A DNA stretch of 64,000 bases, from NCBI RefSeq assembly GCF_031846245.1, contig NZ_JAVRIC010000020.1:1-64000 (forward strand). The letters run 5' to 3'. This document shows positions 29,701 to 38,638 of this stretch, piece after piece. The translations under genes were made by a program, and so were the position numbers. Under the pieces are notes generated by a model. It saw only the letters and a list, made by a program, of their open reading frames with translations. It did not search any database and was not told where the DNA came from. Numbering within the stretch: the first letter of the stretch is position 1; the number at the start of each line of letters is the position of its first letter. The DNA comes from Banduia mediterranea (GTDB lineage: Bacteria > Pseudomonadota > Gammaproteobacteria > Nevskiales > Nevskiaceae).

Positions 29701-31911
29701 CTATTTGGTCTTGAACACGAACACGCCGTCCCAGTCGACGGGCGGCGGCGTCACGCGTAGCTGCCGCACCCGATCCAGGTACAGACCATACAATCTGCGC
29801 TCCGGTTCCCGCCTTGCAAGTTCGAGCCAGGCGGCCTCGGCCTGATTCCAGCGGGCGCCACGATAGGCCTGCAAGGCACCACGATGTCGCGCCAGCGACT
29901 CCCGCACGGAACTGCTCAGTTCCTCCTTGGGGCCCAAGGGTTCGAAGATCGTCACCGGGCGTTCCTTGCCCTTGACGCGCACGCAATCGAGCTCGCGCAT
30001 CGCCCAATCGGACGGCAGCGCCTCACGCGTGATCTCGCTGATGATGATCGGCACGCCGTAGACCTTGGTCAGGCCCTCCAGACGCGAGGCGAGGTTCACC
30101 GGATCGCCCATCACGGTATAAGCCACCCGGAATTCGGAACCCATGTTGCCGACGCGCATGTCGCCACTGCCGATGCCGATGCCGATCCGGATCGCGGGCC
30201 AGCCGCGCGCCTCGAACTGCGGATTGAGCGCTTGCACCGCCGCCACCATGTCCAGGGCTGCACGGACTGCGTTCAGGGCGTGCGACTCGTCCGGCAACGG
30301 CGCGCCCCAGAACGCCATGATCGCGTCACCCATGTACTTGTCGATCGTGCCGCGATACTGCTGGATGCAGCGGGTCTGCGGCGTCAGGAACTGGTTCATC
30401 ATGTCCGACAGCGATCTTGCGTCCAGTCGTTCCGAGATCGAGGTGAAATCCCGCACATCGGAAAACAGCACGGTCATATCGCGGATGTCGCCCTCCATCG
30501 ACACCACCTGCGGCCGCGCCGCCATTTCCTCGACCAGTTGCGGCGGCACGTATTGCCCGAACAGCCGGGAAATCTCGCGCTTGCCGCGCGATTCCACGAA
30601 ATAGCCGAACAGCTGCTGGGCCAGGAACAGAAACAGCGTGAACACCACCGGCACGCCCATCGGCAGGATCGCGCCGAGCTGCCAGGCCAGCAGGGCACCA
30701 CCGACGACCGCCAGCGCCACCCCGGCGGCGAGTCCGGCACCCGCCAGCGGTGACAGGCGTGGAAACAGCAGGCCGATCAGCAACGCGATCAGCGCCAGCT
30801 CCACCACTTCCAGCCCCAGGTAATAGGACGGTTTCTTGCGGATCTGGCCCTCCAGCATGCCGGCAATCAGATTGGCGTGGATTTCCACGCCCGGAAATGC
30901 ACGCGCCACCGGCGTGACCCGCAGGTCGAGCAGGCCCGGCGCCGTCGTGCCGAGCAATACGATGGCGTCCCGAAGCACGCCCGGCTCGACACTTCGGCGC
31001 AGGACATCGGTCGCCGAGACATAGGGAAACGAGCGATATCCACCGCGATACGGAACCCAGGCGGCGACCTGCTCGTCCACCGGAATCTCCAGCGGGCCGA
31101 GTTCAACGGCTTCCAGATTCAGCGAGCGGCGCTTTGCCGGGGGGTCGAACAGCAGCGAAACCGGAGCGCCGCCCAAGGCGGCACGGGTCACGCTGAGCGC
31201 CAGCGACGGATAGACCCGACCCTGATAGGCCTGCACCAAGGGCACGCGGCGGTACACGCCGTCGTCGTCCACCAGCGGGTTTTCGAAGAATCCGCCGAGG
31301 CCCGAAGGCGCTTGCAAGCCCTGGAGGTTGCCCGTAAACCCGTGCGGCGCGACGTAGTCCACGGCGTCCTCGACGGCAAACAGCGGTGGCCCCAGAACGC
31401 CCTGTTCCGGCGCTTCGTCCGATTTCACGGATTGCTTGAAGACGAAACCCATGACCACTGCGCGATCGCTCAGCGCCTCGGCGAACCGGCGATCATGATC
31501 GATCTGCGCCGAGACCGCCGCGCTCGCGGCCGCGAAACCCGGCAGACGGCCGACAGCACTGTCGCTGAGCCGAGACAGTAGCCGCGACGGTGACTGCCCG
31601 TCCGGCTCCGGAAACGTCATGTCCAGCCCGAGTACGCGAATGTTGTAGTCGTCAAACAGGCGGTCGACCAGGTCGGCCAGCAGATCGCGGGGCCACGGCC
31701 ATTGGCCTTCGGCGGCCAGGCTCTTTTCATCGAGATCGACGATCACGATCGGGGCCTGGGATTGCGCCTGGGCCGGCAGGCGCATGCGGGCGTCGTAGGT
31801 GAAGGTCTCGATCCGGTCGAGCAGGCGCCAGCGCAGCTGGCCTGCGCTGTGCAGTGCGAACAATGTGAACACGGCCGCGCCAATCGCGAGCCGCACTATC
31901 GAACGCTGCAT
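29701..31911 (-). CDS. CHASE2-domain adenylate/guanylate cyclase
   Basis: The 736-residue protein (from ATG 31911, preceded by GGAGG) has one N-terminal membrane helix. A periplasmic CHASE2 sensor follows (about 30-360: P-I-V-I-V-D-L-D-E-K-S, F-P-E-P-D-G, G-T-T-A-P-G-L-L-D-L-R), then three helices (about 365-460). The C-terminal class III cyclase keeps both metal-binding Asp residues (L-F-S-D-V-R-D-F and I-D-K-Y-M-G-D-A), substrate-site Lys in D-K-Y, and N-L-A-S-R-L with the transition-state Asn and Arg. It should make cAMP or cGMP in response to a periplasmic cue. It lies divergent from gspC and downstream of clpS. Confidence 0.88.
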   Translation of the reverse strand: MQRSIVRLAIGAAVFTLFALHSAGQLRWRLLDRIETFTYDARMRLPAQAQSQAPIVIVDLDEKSLAAEGQWPWPRDLLADLVDRLFDDYNIRVLGLDMTFPEPDGQSPSRLLSRLSDSAVGRLPGFAAASAAVSAQIDHDRRFAEALSDRAVVMGFVFKQSVKSDEAPEQGVLGPPLFAVEDAVDYVAPHGFTGNLQGLQAPSGLGGFFENPLVDDDGVYRRVPLVQAYQGRVYPSLALSVTRAALGGAPVSLLFDPPAKRRSLNLEAVELGPLEIPVDEQVAAWVPYRGGYRSFPYVSATDVLRRSVEPGVLRDAIVLLGTTAPGLLDLRVTPVARAFPGVEIHANLIAGMLEGQIRKKPSYYLGLEVVELALIALLIGLLFPRLSPLAGAGLAAGVALAVVGGALLAWQLGAILPMGVPVVFTLFLFLAQQLFGYFVESRGKREISRLFGQYVPPQLVEEMAARPQVVSMEGDIRDMTVLFSDVRDFTSISERLDARSLSDMMNQFLTPQTRCIQQYRGTIDKYMGDAIMAFWGAPLPDESHALNAVRAALDMVAAVQALNPQFEARGWPAIRIGIGIGSGDMRVGNMGSEFRVAYTVMGDPVNLASRLEGLTKVYGVPIIISEITREALPSDWAMRELDCVRVKGKERPVTIFEPLGPKEELSSSVRESLARHRGALQAYRGARWNQAEAAWLELARREPERRLYGLYLDRVRQLRVTPPPVDWDGVFVFKTK

Positions 31912-32087
31912 GATGCCCCGCCTCCCCCGTGATCCCCAACAGTCATTGTAGTGGTGCTGCGTACGGCCACCATGTTCGAGACTGGCGGCGAGCCGATCAC
32001 AGACGAACACCAAGTCTTTCAACCGGATACAATTTCTGTCGTCACCGGGCTACGCGGCGTCACGGTCGCAAGGTATCATCGCGCGAC

Positions 32088-32942
32088 ATGAGCAGGGGAC
32101 TCCCACCGATTATCGATCGCGGCCTGGCCGTGCTGCCGGCTGCGGTCAGCGCCGTACTCGCACTGGTGCTCGGCGTACAGCTGGCACATCTGGTGTGGGC
32201 GTTTGTTCCGGTGCCGACATGGACGCCGCCGCCAGTCACCGTTGACCGCAAGGATTCCGCGTCCAAGACCGTCGACCTCGACCTGATCGTCAGTGCCGCT
32301 CTGTTTGGCCGCTACGAAGTGCCCAAGACCCGTGCCGCAATCGAGGATGCGCCGGACACGCGCCTCAACCTAAAGCTCATCGGCATACTGGCGAACACCG
32401 ATACCCATGGATCGCGCGCGCTGATCGAGAGCAGCGACGGCCAGGAAAAACCGTATGCGATCAACGATGACATTGATCGCGGCGTGTCCTTGCAGGCGAT
32501 TTTCCCGGACCGGGTGATCCTGTCGCGGGCCGGTCAGCTGGAAACCCTGCGCCTCGACAAGGACAAGCCCAGCGCCGCCACCGACAGCCGCTACCTGCCC
32601 GGCCAGAGCGGCGGTGACAATGCCGTGGACGTCGCCGAACTGACCCAGATTCGCGAAACCCTGCTGGCCGATCCCAGTCGCGCCCAGGAATTCATCCGCG
32701 TGGTGCCGGCCAACGTGGGCGGCAACCAGCGTGGCTACCGCATCTATCCGGGGCGTAACCGCTCGCTGTTTTCGGCCGCCGGACTGCGCCCCGGCGACCT
32801 GGTCACGGCCGTCAACGGCGTAGAATTGAACGATCCGGCGCGAGCCTTGCAACTGCTGGGTGAACTGAGCCAGGCCACGAGCGTGAACCTTTCGGTGGAA
32901 CGTGGCGGTCAACTCCAGAACTACACTCTAAGTATTAACTGA
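32088..32942 (+). CDS. gspC: Type II secretion inner-membrane protein GspC
   Basis: The 284-residue protein has a cytoplasmic stub, a transmembrane helix (A-V-L-A-L-V-L-G-V-Q-L-A-H-L-V-W) and a periplasmic HR domain (residues about 75-165: L-N-L-K-L-I-G-I-L-A-N). A C-terminal PDZ-like domain follows (R-S-L-F-S-A-A-G-L-R-P-G-D-L-V). The HR domain contacts the GspD N0 domain. ATG 32088 was chosen because upstream sequence is not protein-like; no close ribosome site is seen. gspD starts 2 nt after its stop. Confidence 0.92.
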   Translation: MSRGLPPIIDRGLAVLPAAVSAVLALVLGVQLAHLVWAFVPVPTWTPPPVTVDRKDSASKTVDLDLIVSAALFGRYEVPKTRAAIEDAPDTRLNLKLIGILANTDTHGSRALIESSDGQEKPYAINDDIDRGVSLQAIFPDRVILSRAGQLETLRLDKDKPSAATDSRYLPGQSGGDNAVDVAELTQIRETLLADPSRAQEFIRVVPANVGGNQRGYRIYPGRNRSLFSAAGLRPGDLVTAVNGVELNDPARALQLLGELSQATSVNLSVERGGQLQNYTLSIN

Positions 32943-32943
32943 C

Positions 32944-34989
32944 ATGCTCGTCCGATCCCCTCGCCTGCGCCTGATCGCGCTGTTCGCCCTGACGCTCTCG
33001 TTCTCGGCCCACGCACAGAACGAAGTCACGCTCAACCTCAAGGACGCCGACATCAACACGCTGATCGCGACGGTCAGCGATGTCACCGACCGCAACTTCA
33101 TCATCGATCCGCGCGTCAAGGCCAAGGTGACCGTGATCTCGTCGACGCCGATGTCGCCGGAATCGGTCTATGAGACCTTCCTCGCGGTGCTGCAGGTTCA
33201 TGGTTTTGCAGCGATTCCGGCTGGCGACACGATCAAGATCGTGCCCGAAACCAGTGCGCGCCAGGACGGCGGCACCGGCACGCGGTCGATCCCCGGCGAT
33301 GAGATCGTGACGCGCGTGATGTCGGTGGAGAACGTGCCGGCCGCACAGCTCGTGCCGATCCTGCGGCCGCTGGTGCCGCAATGGGGGCACCTCGCCGCGT
33401 ACACGCCGTCGAACATGCTGATCATCGCCGACCGTGCCGCCAACGTGACGCGCATGGAGCGCATCATCGCAGAGATCGATCGCAGCGGCGATCAGGAAAT
33501 CGAGATGATCAAGCTGCGCCATGCCGCGGCTGCCGAGGTGGTACGCATACTCAGCACGCTGGCGCAGCAGAACAAGCAGCAGGATCCGACCACCAACCCG
33601 GCCACAATCATCGCGGACGAACGCTCCAACGCGGTGCTGGTTGGCGGCGACAAGTCCGAGCGCCAGAAATACATCGAGATCATCCGCAGCCTGGATGTGG
33701 AGCTGGCCGACGACGGCGCGACCCAGGTCATCTACCTGAGCTATGCCTCGGCCGAGAATCTCGCGCCGATTCTGGAAGGCTATGCGGAACAGGCTGACCA
33801 GGCGCAGAGCGCGGCGCAAGGCGGTGCGGCGCAGGGCGGCGGCCGCGGCGTGGGCTCGCGCATCATCGCCGACCCGGATACCAATGCCCTGGTCGTCACC
33901 GCCAATCCCAAGACCATGCGCCAGATCCGCAGCGTGGTGGCACAGCTCGACATCAGACGTTCGCAGGTCATGGTCGAGTCGATCATCGCCGAGGTCAGCG
34001 CCAACAAGACTGGACAGCTTGGCCTCGACTGGGTGGTCTACAACCCCGATAACATCGCCGCCGCCGGCATATTCTCCTCAAGCACGCAAAGCGCCCTGAA
34101 CTCGGCCTCGCAGGCTGCAACCGCCGGCGCCGATACCGAGGATCTCGCCGGCGCCGCGCTGAGCCTGCTCGGTGAAGGCGCCACCGCCTTTCTCGGCAAG
34201 ATCAACAGCAGCGGAACCAGCTTCGGCGCCGTCCTGCACGCGCTGCAGGGGGACGGCGACACCAACATCCTGTCGGCACCGACGCTGTTGACGATGGACA
34301 ACGAGGAAGCCGAGATCTCGGTGGGCCAGGAAGTCCCGTTCCTCACTGGCCAGTATTCAAGCACCGGCACCAGCAGCGGCATCAACGGCGCGGTCAATCC
34401 GTTTCAGACGGTCGAACGCAAGGATGTGGGTCTGACACTGGGCGTGACACCGCAGATCAACGTGGGCGATTCGGTCAAACTCAAGCTCAACCTCGAAATT
34501 TCCAGCCTGTCGGCCAGCGGCAGCTCGCTGACGCAGATCACCAACAAGCGCACCGTGACCAACACCGTTTCGGTGCAAAGTGGGCAGATGCTGGTTCTGG
34601 GTGGCTTGATCGACGACAACGTCACCGATTCGCAGTCTGCGGTGCCGTTCCTCAGCAAGATTCCGCTGCTGGGCAATCTGTTCAAGTACCGCTCGGTGGA
34701 AACCACCAAGCGCAATCTGATGGTGTTCCTGCGCCCGGTGATCCTGCGCAAGCGCGGTGAGGCGGATTACTACACCGCGCGCAAGTACAACGGTGTACGC
34801 GACGCACAGTTGCAGCAGGCCGGCCAGGGCGACGTGCCGCTGGTCGGTGGTCCCAAGCCGGTTCTGTTGCCGATCGAGCAGTATCTGCGCGACAACACCG
34901 CGCCGGACTTCCCGGACGAAGCGGCGGACGATCCGCGCGCGGGGAAGCCGGCCGAAACCGTGGCGCCCGGCAGCGTTGAAGGCGAATAA
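32944..34989 (+). CDS. gspD: Type II secretion secretin GspD
   Basis: The 681-residue secretin has a signal peptide ending A-H-A-Q, N0-N3 domains (about 25-370) and the secretin core with V-P-F-L-T-G near residue 465. The conserved end block M-V-F-L-R-P-V-I-L is followed by an S-domain-like tail. Pore multimers sit in the outer membrane and let folded exoproteins pass. An Ala/Gly/Ser-rich insertion around residues 375-410 is poorly conserved. No pilotin gene adjoins it. Confidence 0.96.
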   Translation: MLVRSPRLRLIALFALTLSFSAHAQNEVTLNLKDADINTLIATVSDVTDRNFIIDPRVKAKVTVISSTPMSPESVYETFLAVLQVHGFAAIPAGDTIKIVPETSARQDGGTGTRSIPGDEIVTRVMSVENVPAAQLVPILRPLVPQWGHLAAYTPSNMLIIADRAANVTRMERIIAEIDRSGDQEIEMIKLRHAAAAEVVRILSTLAQQNKQQDPTTNPATIIADERSNAVLVGGDKSERQKYIEIIRSLDVELADDGATQVIYLSYASAENLAPILEGYAEQADQAQSAAQGGAAQGGGRGVGSRIIADPDTNALVVTANPKTMRQIRSVVAQLDIRRSQVMVESIIAEVSANKTGQLGLDWVVYNPDNIAAAGIFSSSTQSALNSASQAATAGADTEDLAGAALSLLGEGATAFLGKINSSGTSFGAVLHALQGDGDTNILSAPTLLTMDNEEAEISVGQEVPFLTGQYSSTGTSSGINGAVNPFQTVERKDVGLTLGVTPQINVGDSVKLKLNLEISSLSASGSSLTQITNKRTVTNTVSVQSGQMLVLGGLIDDNVTDSQSAVPFLSKIPLLGNLFKYRSVETTKRNLMVFLRPVILRKRGEADYYTARKYNGVRDAQLQQAGQGDVPLVGGPKPVLLPIEQYLRDNTAPDFPDEAADDPRAGKPAETVAPGSVEGE

Positions 34990-34997
34990 GCGGCTTT

Positions 34998-36494
34998 ATG
35001 ATGCTTGAACAGGAAGCACTGCGCCGGCCGAGTTATGCGTTCGCCAAGCGCCACGGCATCGTCGTGGCCGGCGTCGTCGACGAGCATGTCGAAATCGTGT
35101 GCCGGCGTGGTGTCGGGCTTGAATCCGTGCTGGAAGTGCAGCGCTTTCTGTCCCGTCCGGTCAAACCCAAGACCGTGGATGACGAGGAGTTCGACCGCTT
35201 CCTGCAGCGTACCTACGAGGAAAGTCGCGGCGCCGCCTCGGAACTGATGGAAGGCCTGGGCGACGAGGAAGACCCGGATCTGAATTCGCTGGCACAGGTG
35301 CTGACCGAATCGCAGGATCTGCTGGAGTCGCAGGACGATGCGCCGATCATCAAGTTCATCAACGGACTGCTGATCGAGGGAATCAAGGAGAACGCCTCCG
35401 ACATTCACATCGAAAGCTTCGAATCGCAGTTGATGGTGCGTTTCCGCGTGGACGGCGTGCTGCGCGAAGTGATGACGCCGCCCAAGAGCCTGGCGCCGCG
35501 CATCGTCTCGCGCATCAAGATCATGGCCAAGCTCGACATCGCCGAAAAGCGCCTGCCACAGGATGGCCGCATCTCGCGCTCGGTGGCGGGACGCAAGGTC
35601 GACGTGCGCGTCTCGACGATCCCCACGGGTCAGCACAACGAACGCGTGGTGATGCGTATTCTCGACAAGCAGGCCGGCCGCATCGACCTGGAGCACCTCG
35701 GCCTGGAACCGCAACAGACCGCCGCGCTACGCCGCATCATCCAGCGCCCCTACGGGATCATGCTGGTCACCGGGCCGACCGGCTCCGGCAAGAGCACCAC
35801 ACTCTACGCCGCGCTGCAGGTGCTCAACGATCGCAGCCGCAACATCATGACGGTCGAGGATCCGATCGAATACAACATCGACGGTATCGGTCAGACTCAG
35901 GTCAACACCAAGGTCGACATGACCTTCGCGCGCGGTCTGCGCGCGATCCTGCGTCAGGATCCTGATGTGGTGATGATCGGCGAAATCCGCGACCTGGAGA
36001 CCGCGCAGATCGCGGTGCAGGCTTCGCTGACCGGCCATCTGGTAATGTCCACACTGCATACCAATACCGCGATCGGCGCGATTTCGCGGCTGCGCGACAT
36101 GGGCGTGGAACCGTTCCTGCTGTCCACCTCGCTGATCGGTCTGATGGCGCAGCGCCTGGTGCGCTCGCTGTGCCCGCACTGCAAGCAGTCCTACGAAGCC
36201 GATGCGGTCGAACGCGAGCAGCTCGCGATCCAGCATGCCGAGCCGGTGGTTCTTTATCGCGATGTCGGCTGTCCACAATGCCGCCATACCGGTTTCCAGG
36301 GACGTTCCGGCATCCACGAAATCATCGAGATCGACAGCACGCTGGAGTCGATGGTGCACGACAACAGTTCCGAGCAGATCATGGAAACGCACGCGCGCAA
36401 GTCCAGCCCCGGCATCATGCAGTCCGGGCGCAACAAGGTACTGGCCGGCGTAACCACCCTGCGCGAAGTGCTGCGCGTCACCTCGGAAGACTGA
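34998..36494 (+). CDS. gspE: Type II secretion ATPase GspE
   Basis: The 498-residue protein has an N1E/N2E domain (1-150) that docks on GspL, Walker A G-P-T-G-S-G-K-S-T, an Asp box and Walker B (M-I-G-E-I-R-D-L-E-T-A), His-box residues in S-T-L-H-T-N-T-A, and the tetracysteine zinc motif (C-P-H-C ... C-P-Q-C). It powers pseudopilus assembly. The C-terminal zinc loop and length match EpsE/XcpR. Confidence 0.96.
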   Translation: MMLEQEALRRPSYAFAKRHGIVVAGVVDEHVEIVCRRGVGLESVLEVQRFLSRPVKPKTVDDEEFDRFLQRTYEESRGAASELMEGLGDEEDPDLNSLAQVLTESQDLLESQDDAPIIKFINGLLIEGIKENASDIHIESFESQLMVRFRVDGVLREVMTPPKSLAPRIVSRIKIMAKLDIAEKRLPQDGRISRSVAGRKVDVRVSTIPTGQHNERVVMRILDKQAGRIDLEHLGLEPQQTAALRRIIQRPYGIMLVTGPTGSGKSTTLYAALQVLNDRSRNIMTVEDPIEYNIDGIGQTQVNTKVDMTFARGLRAILRQDPDVVMIGEIRDLETAQIAVQASLTGHLVMSTLHTNTAIGAISRLRDMGVEPFLLSTSLIGLMAQRLVRSLCPHCKQSYEADAVEREQLAIQHAEPVVLYRDVGCPQCRHTGFQGRSGIHEIIEIDSTLESMVHDNSSEQIMETHARKSSPGIMQSGRNKVLAGVTTLREVLRVTSED

Positions 36495-36514
36495 TGGCTT
36501 CGCTGGTGAGTCGA

Positions 36515-36535
36515 CAGGCGTCAGGCGTCAGGCGC
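36515..36535 (+). repeat. Triplicated 7-bp tandem repeat between gspE and gspF
   Basis: Three consecutive CAGGCG(T/C) units lie in the 63-nt gap before gspF. It is probably a slippage product; no function can be inferred. Confidence 0.8.
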
Positions 36536-36557
36536 GAAACGAACGTGCGACGATAAA

Positions 36558-37778
36558 ATGGCCGCCTTCGAATACAGCGCGCTCAATGCCAAGGGCCGCC
36601 AGGAAAAGGGGCTGATCGAAGGCGATACCGCGCGTCAGGTTCGCGAGATGCTGCGCACGCGCGGCTTGATGCCGACCGAGATCAAGCAGGTCGCGGAGAT
36701 CCGCAATGAGGATCGCAAGCTGTTTTCGCGCAAGGGCGCCAGCCTGTCGGCCAGCGAACTGTCGTTGTTCACACGTCAGCTGGCCACCCTGACACGCTCC
36801 GGGCTGCCGCTGGACGAGGCGCTCACCGCCGTTGGCGAACAATCCGAAGGCAAGAGCATCAAGCGCGTCACCCTCGGCGTACGCGCCAGCGTGGTCGAAG
36901 GTTCCAGCCTGGCGCGTGCGCTGGCCGAATTTCCTGGCGCGTTTCCGCCACTGTTTCGCGCGACCGTGGAAGCGGGCGAGCAATCCGGCAAACTCGACAA
37001 TGTGCTCGAACGCCTCTCGGACTATGTCGAAGGCCGGCAGGAGTTGCAGCAGAAACTGGTCGTTGCCGCGATCTATCCGGCGGTGCTGGTGTCGGCATCC
37101 TTGCTGATCGTCTCCGCCTTGCTCGCCTACGTGGTTCCGCAGGTGGTCAGCGTGTTCGAAAGCAACGGCAGCCAGCTCCCGTTCCTGACGCGCATGCTGA
37201 TCGCGATCTCCGACTTCATCCGCGATTACTGGCCGCTGCTGATCGCGCTCGCGGTCGGCATTCCCTGGGGCATTCGCGCGGCGCTCAAGCGCGAGCCGAT
37301 CCGCCGGCGCTGGGACCGCCAGCTGCTGCGACTACCCTTGATCGGCCGCGTGGTTCGCACCAATCAGACAGCCCGCTTTACACGCACGCTCGGCATCCTC
37401 ACCAATTCCGGCGTGCCGATACTTGACGGCCTGCAGATCGGCGCCCAGGTGGTGACCCACCTGCCGATGCGTGACGCCATCGATAGCGCTGCGCGACGTG
37501 TACGCGAAGGCAGCAGCCTGTCGAAATCCCTGTCGGAGAGTCGCTTGTTTCCGCCGATCTCCTTGCACCTGATCGCCAGCGGCGAGCAATCCGGCAAGCT
37601 CGACGACATGTTGGAACGCGCGGCGGAGAACCAGGAACGCGAACTCAATGCACTGATCAACGGCTTGATGGGGGCCCTGCCCCCATTGCTGGTGCTGCTG
37701 CTGGGCGCCATGGTGCTGATGATCGTGCTCGGCATTCTGCAGCCGATATTCGAGTCCTACGACCTGCTGGGTGCCTGA
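36558..37778 (+). CDS. gspF: Type II secretion inner-membrane platform protein GspF
   Basis: The 406-residue protein has two homologous cytoplasmic T2SSF domains (about 70-195 and 270-395; L-F-T-R-Q-L-A-T-L and F-T-R-T-L-G-I-L) and three membrane helices, the last near the C terminus. It contacts GspE and the pseudopilus base. The next gene starts inside its stop (TGATG) and is not a pseudopilin, so the gsp operon ends here. Confidence 0.95.
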   Translation: MAAFEYSALNAKGRQEKGLIEGDTARQVREMLRTRGLMPTEIKQVAEIRNEDRKLFSRKGASLSASELSLFTRQLATLTRSGLPLDEALTAVGEQSEGKSIKRVTLGVRASVVEGSSLARALAEFPGAFPPLFRATVEAGEQSGKLDNVLERLSDYVEGRQELQQKLVVAAIYPAVLVSASLLIVSALLAYVVPQVVSVFESNGSQLPFLTRMLIAISDFIRDYWPLLIALAVGIPWGIRAALKREPIRRRWDRQLLRLPLIGRVVRTNQTARFTRTLGILTNSGVPILDGLQIGAQVVTHLPMRDAIDSAARRVREGSSLSKSLSESRLFPPISLHLIASGEQSGKLDDMLERAAENQERELNALINGLMGALPPLLVLLLGAMVLMIVLGILQPIFESYDLLGA

Positions 37779-38638
37779 TGTTCTTGCGCAGCACACGCAT
37801 ACGGCTGGCAGGATTCGAAACCCGTGCCTTGTGCCTCGACGCTCCGCCAGAGCGCCCTCGCCTGCTGTGCCTGCACGGCTGGGGGGATTCGGCAGACGCC
37901 TACAAGCCGCTGTTTTCGGCCATCGAGGGCGAGTTTTCGGCCGTCGCTCTCGACGCACCGGGTCATGGCGAAGCCTCGTCGGAGCGCGGCGGCGCACGGC
38001 TGCCCCAATGGATCGACCTGTGCCGCGCGGCCATCGGACACTACGAACAAGCCGCAGCACTGATACTGATCGGCCAGAGTTTCGGGGCGCGCGCCGTCCT
38101 GACCGCGCTCGCCGGCGACGCGGCGGCTCGTCGCCGCGTCGCGCGCGTCATCGCCATTGCCCCGGCACCGCTGCGACTTCCGCCCTGGCAACGGGTGTTC
38201 GTACGCAATCGGGCGCTGGCCGACGGCCTTGCCTCCCTGTCCGCCGACAGCAGCCCCGAACAGGCGATTGCTGCCGTGGTGGAACGCCATCGGCGCACCA
38301 GCTTTCACGCACCGGAGTCCCTGTCCGCCAGCGTTTTCGAGGACTACGCACGCCATGTCAGCATCGAACGCGCAGCCCGCTCGGTCGACGAACTCCGACA
38401 AATCGGGGAGGAGCTGCAGCAGCCGCTGTCGCTCGCGGAACTGAGCGTTCCGGTCGATATCGTCTGGGGACGCCAGGACCGGCTGGCGCCGCTGTCCGGC
38501 GCCCAGGACTATCTGGCCATGCTTCCGCATGCCCAACTTGAAGTGATCGACGACTGCGGACATCACGCGCACATCGAGGCGCCGCAGCGAATCGCGGCAC
38601 TGCTGCGTCGCGCCGGATCAAGCGGCGATCAGGGATAG
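37778..38638 (+). CDS. Alpha/beta-hydrolase fold protein
   Basis: The 286-residue protein has oxyanion motif L-H-G-W, nucleophile elbow G-Q-S-F-G (Ser), acidic residue in W-G-R-Q-D-R and the catalytic His in C-G-H-H-A-H-I-E, a complete triad. No signal peptide is seen, so it is probably cytoplasmic. It is coupled to gspF by a 1-nt overlap, though no role in secretion is implied by sequence. Its 3' end overlaps the convergent alr by 10 nt. Esterase, lipase-like or C-C hydrolase activity is possible; the substrate is unknown. Confidence 0.88.
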   Translation: MFLRSTRIRLAGFETRALCLDAPPERPRLLCLHGWGDSADAYKPLFSAIEGEFSAVALDAPGHGEASSERGGARLPQWIDLCRAAIGHYEQAAALILIGQSFGARAVLTALAGDAAARRRVARVIAIAPAPLRLPPWQRVFVRNRALADGLASLSADSSPEQAIAAVVERHRRTSFHAPESLSASVFEDYARHVSIERAARSVDELRQIGEELQQPLSLAELSVPVDIVWGRQDRLAPLSGAQDYLAMLPHAQLEVIDDCGHHAHIEAPQRIAALLRRAGSSGDQG

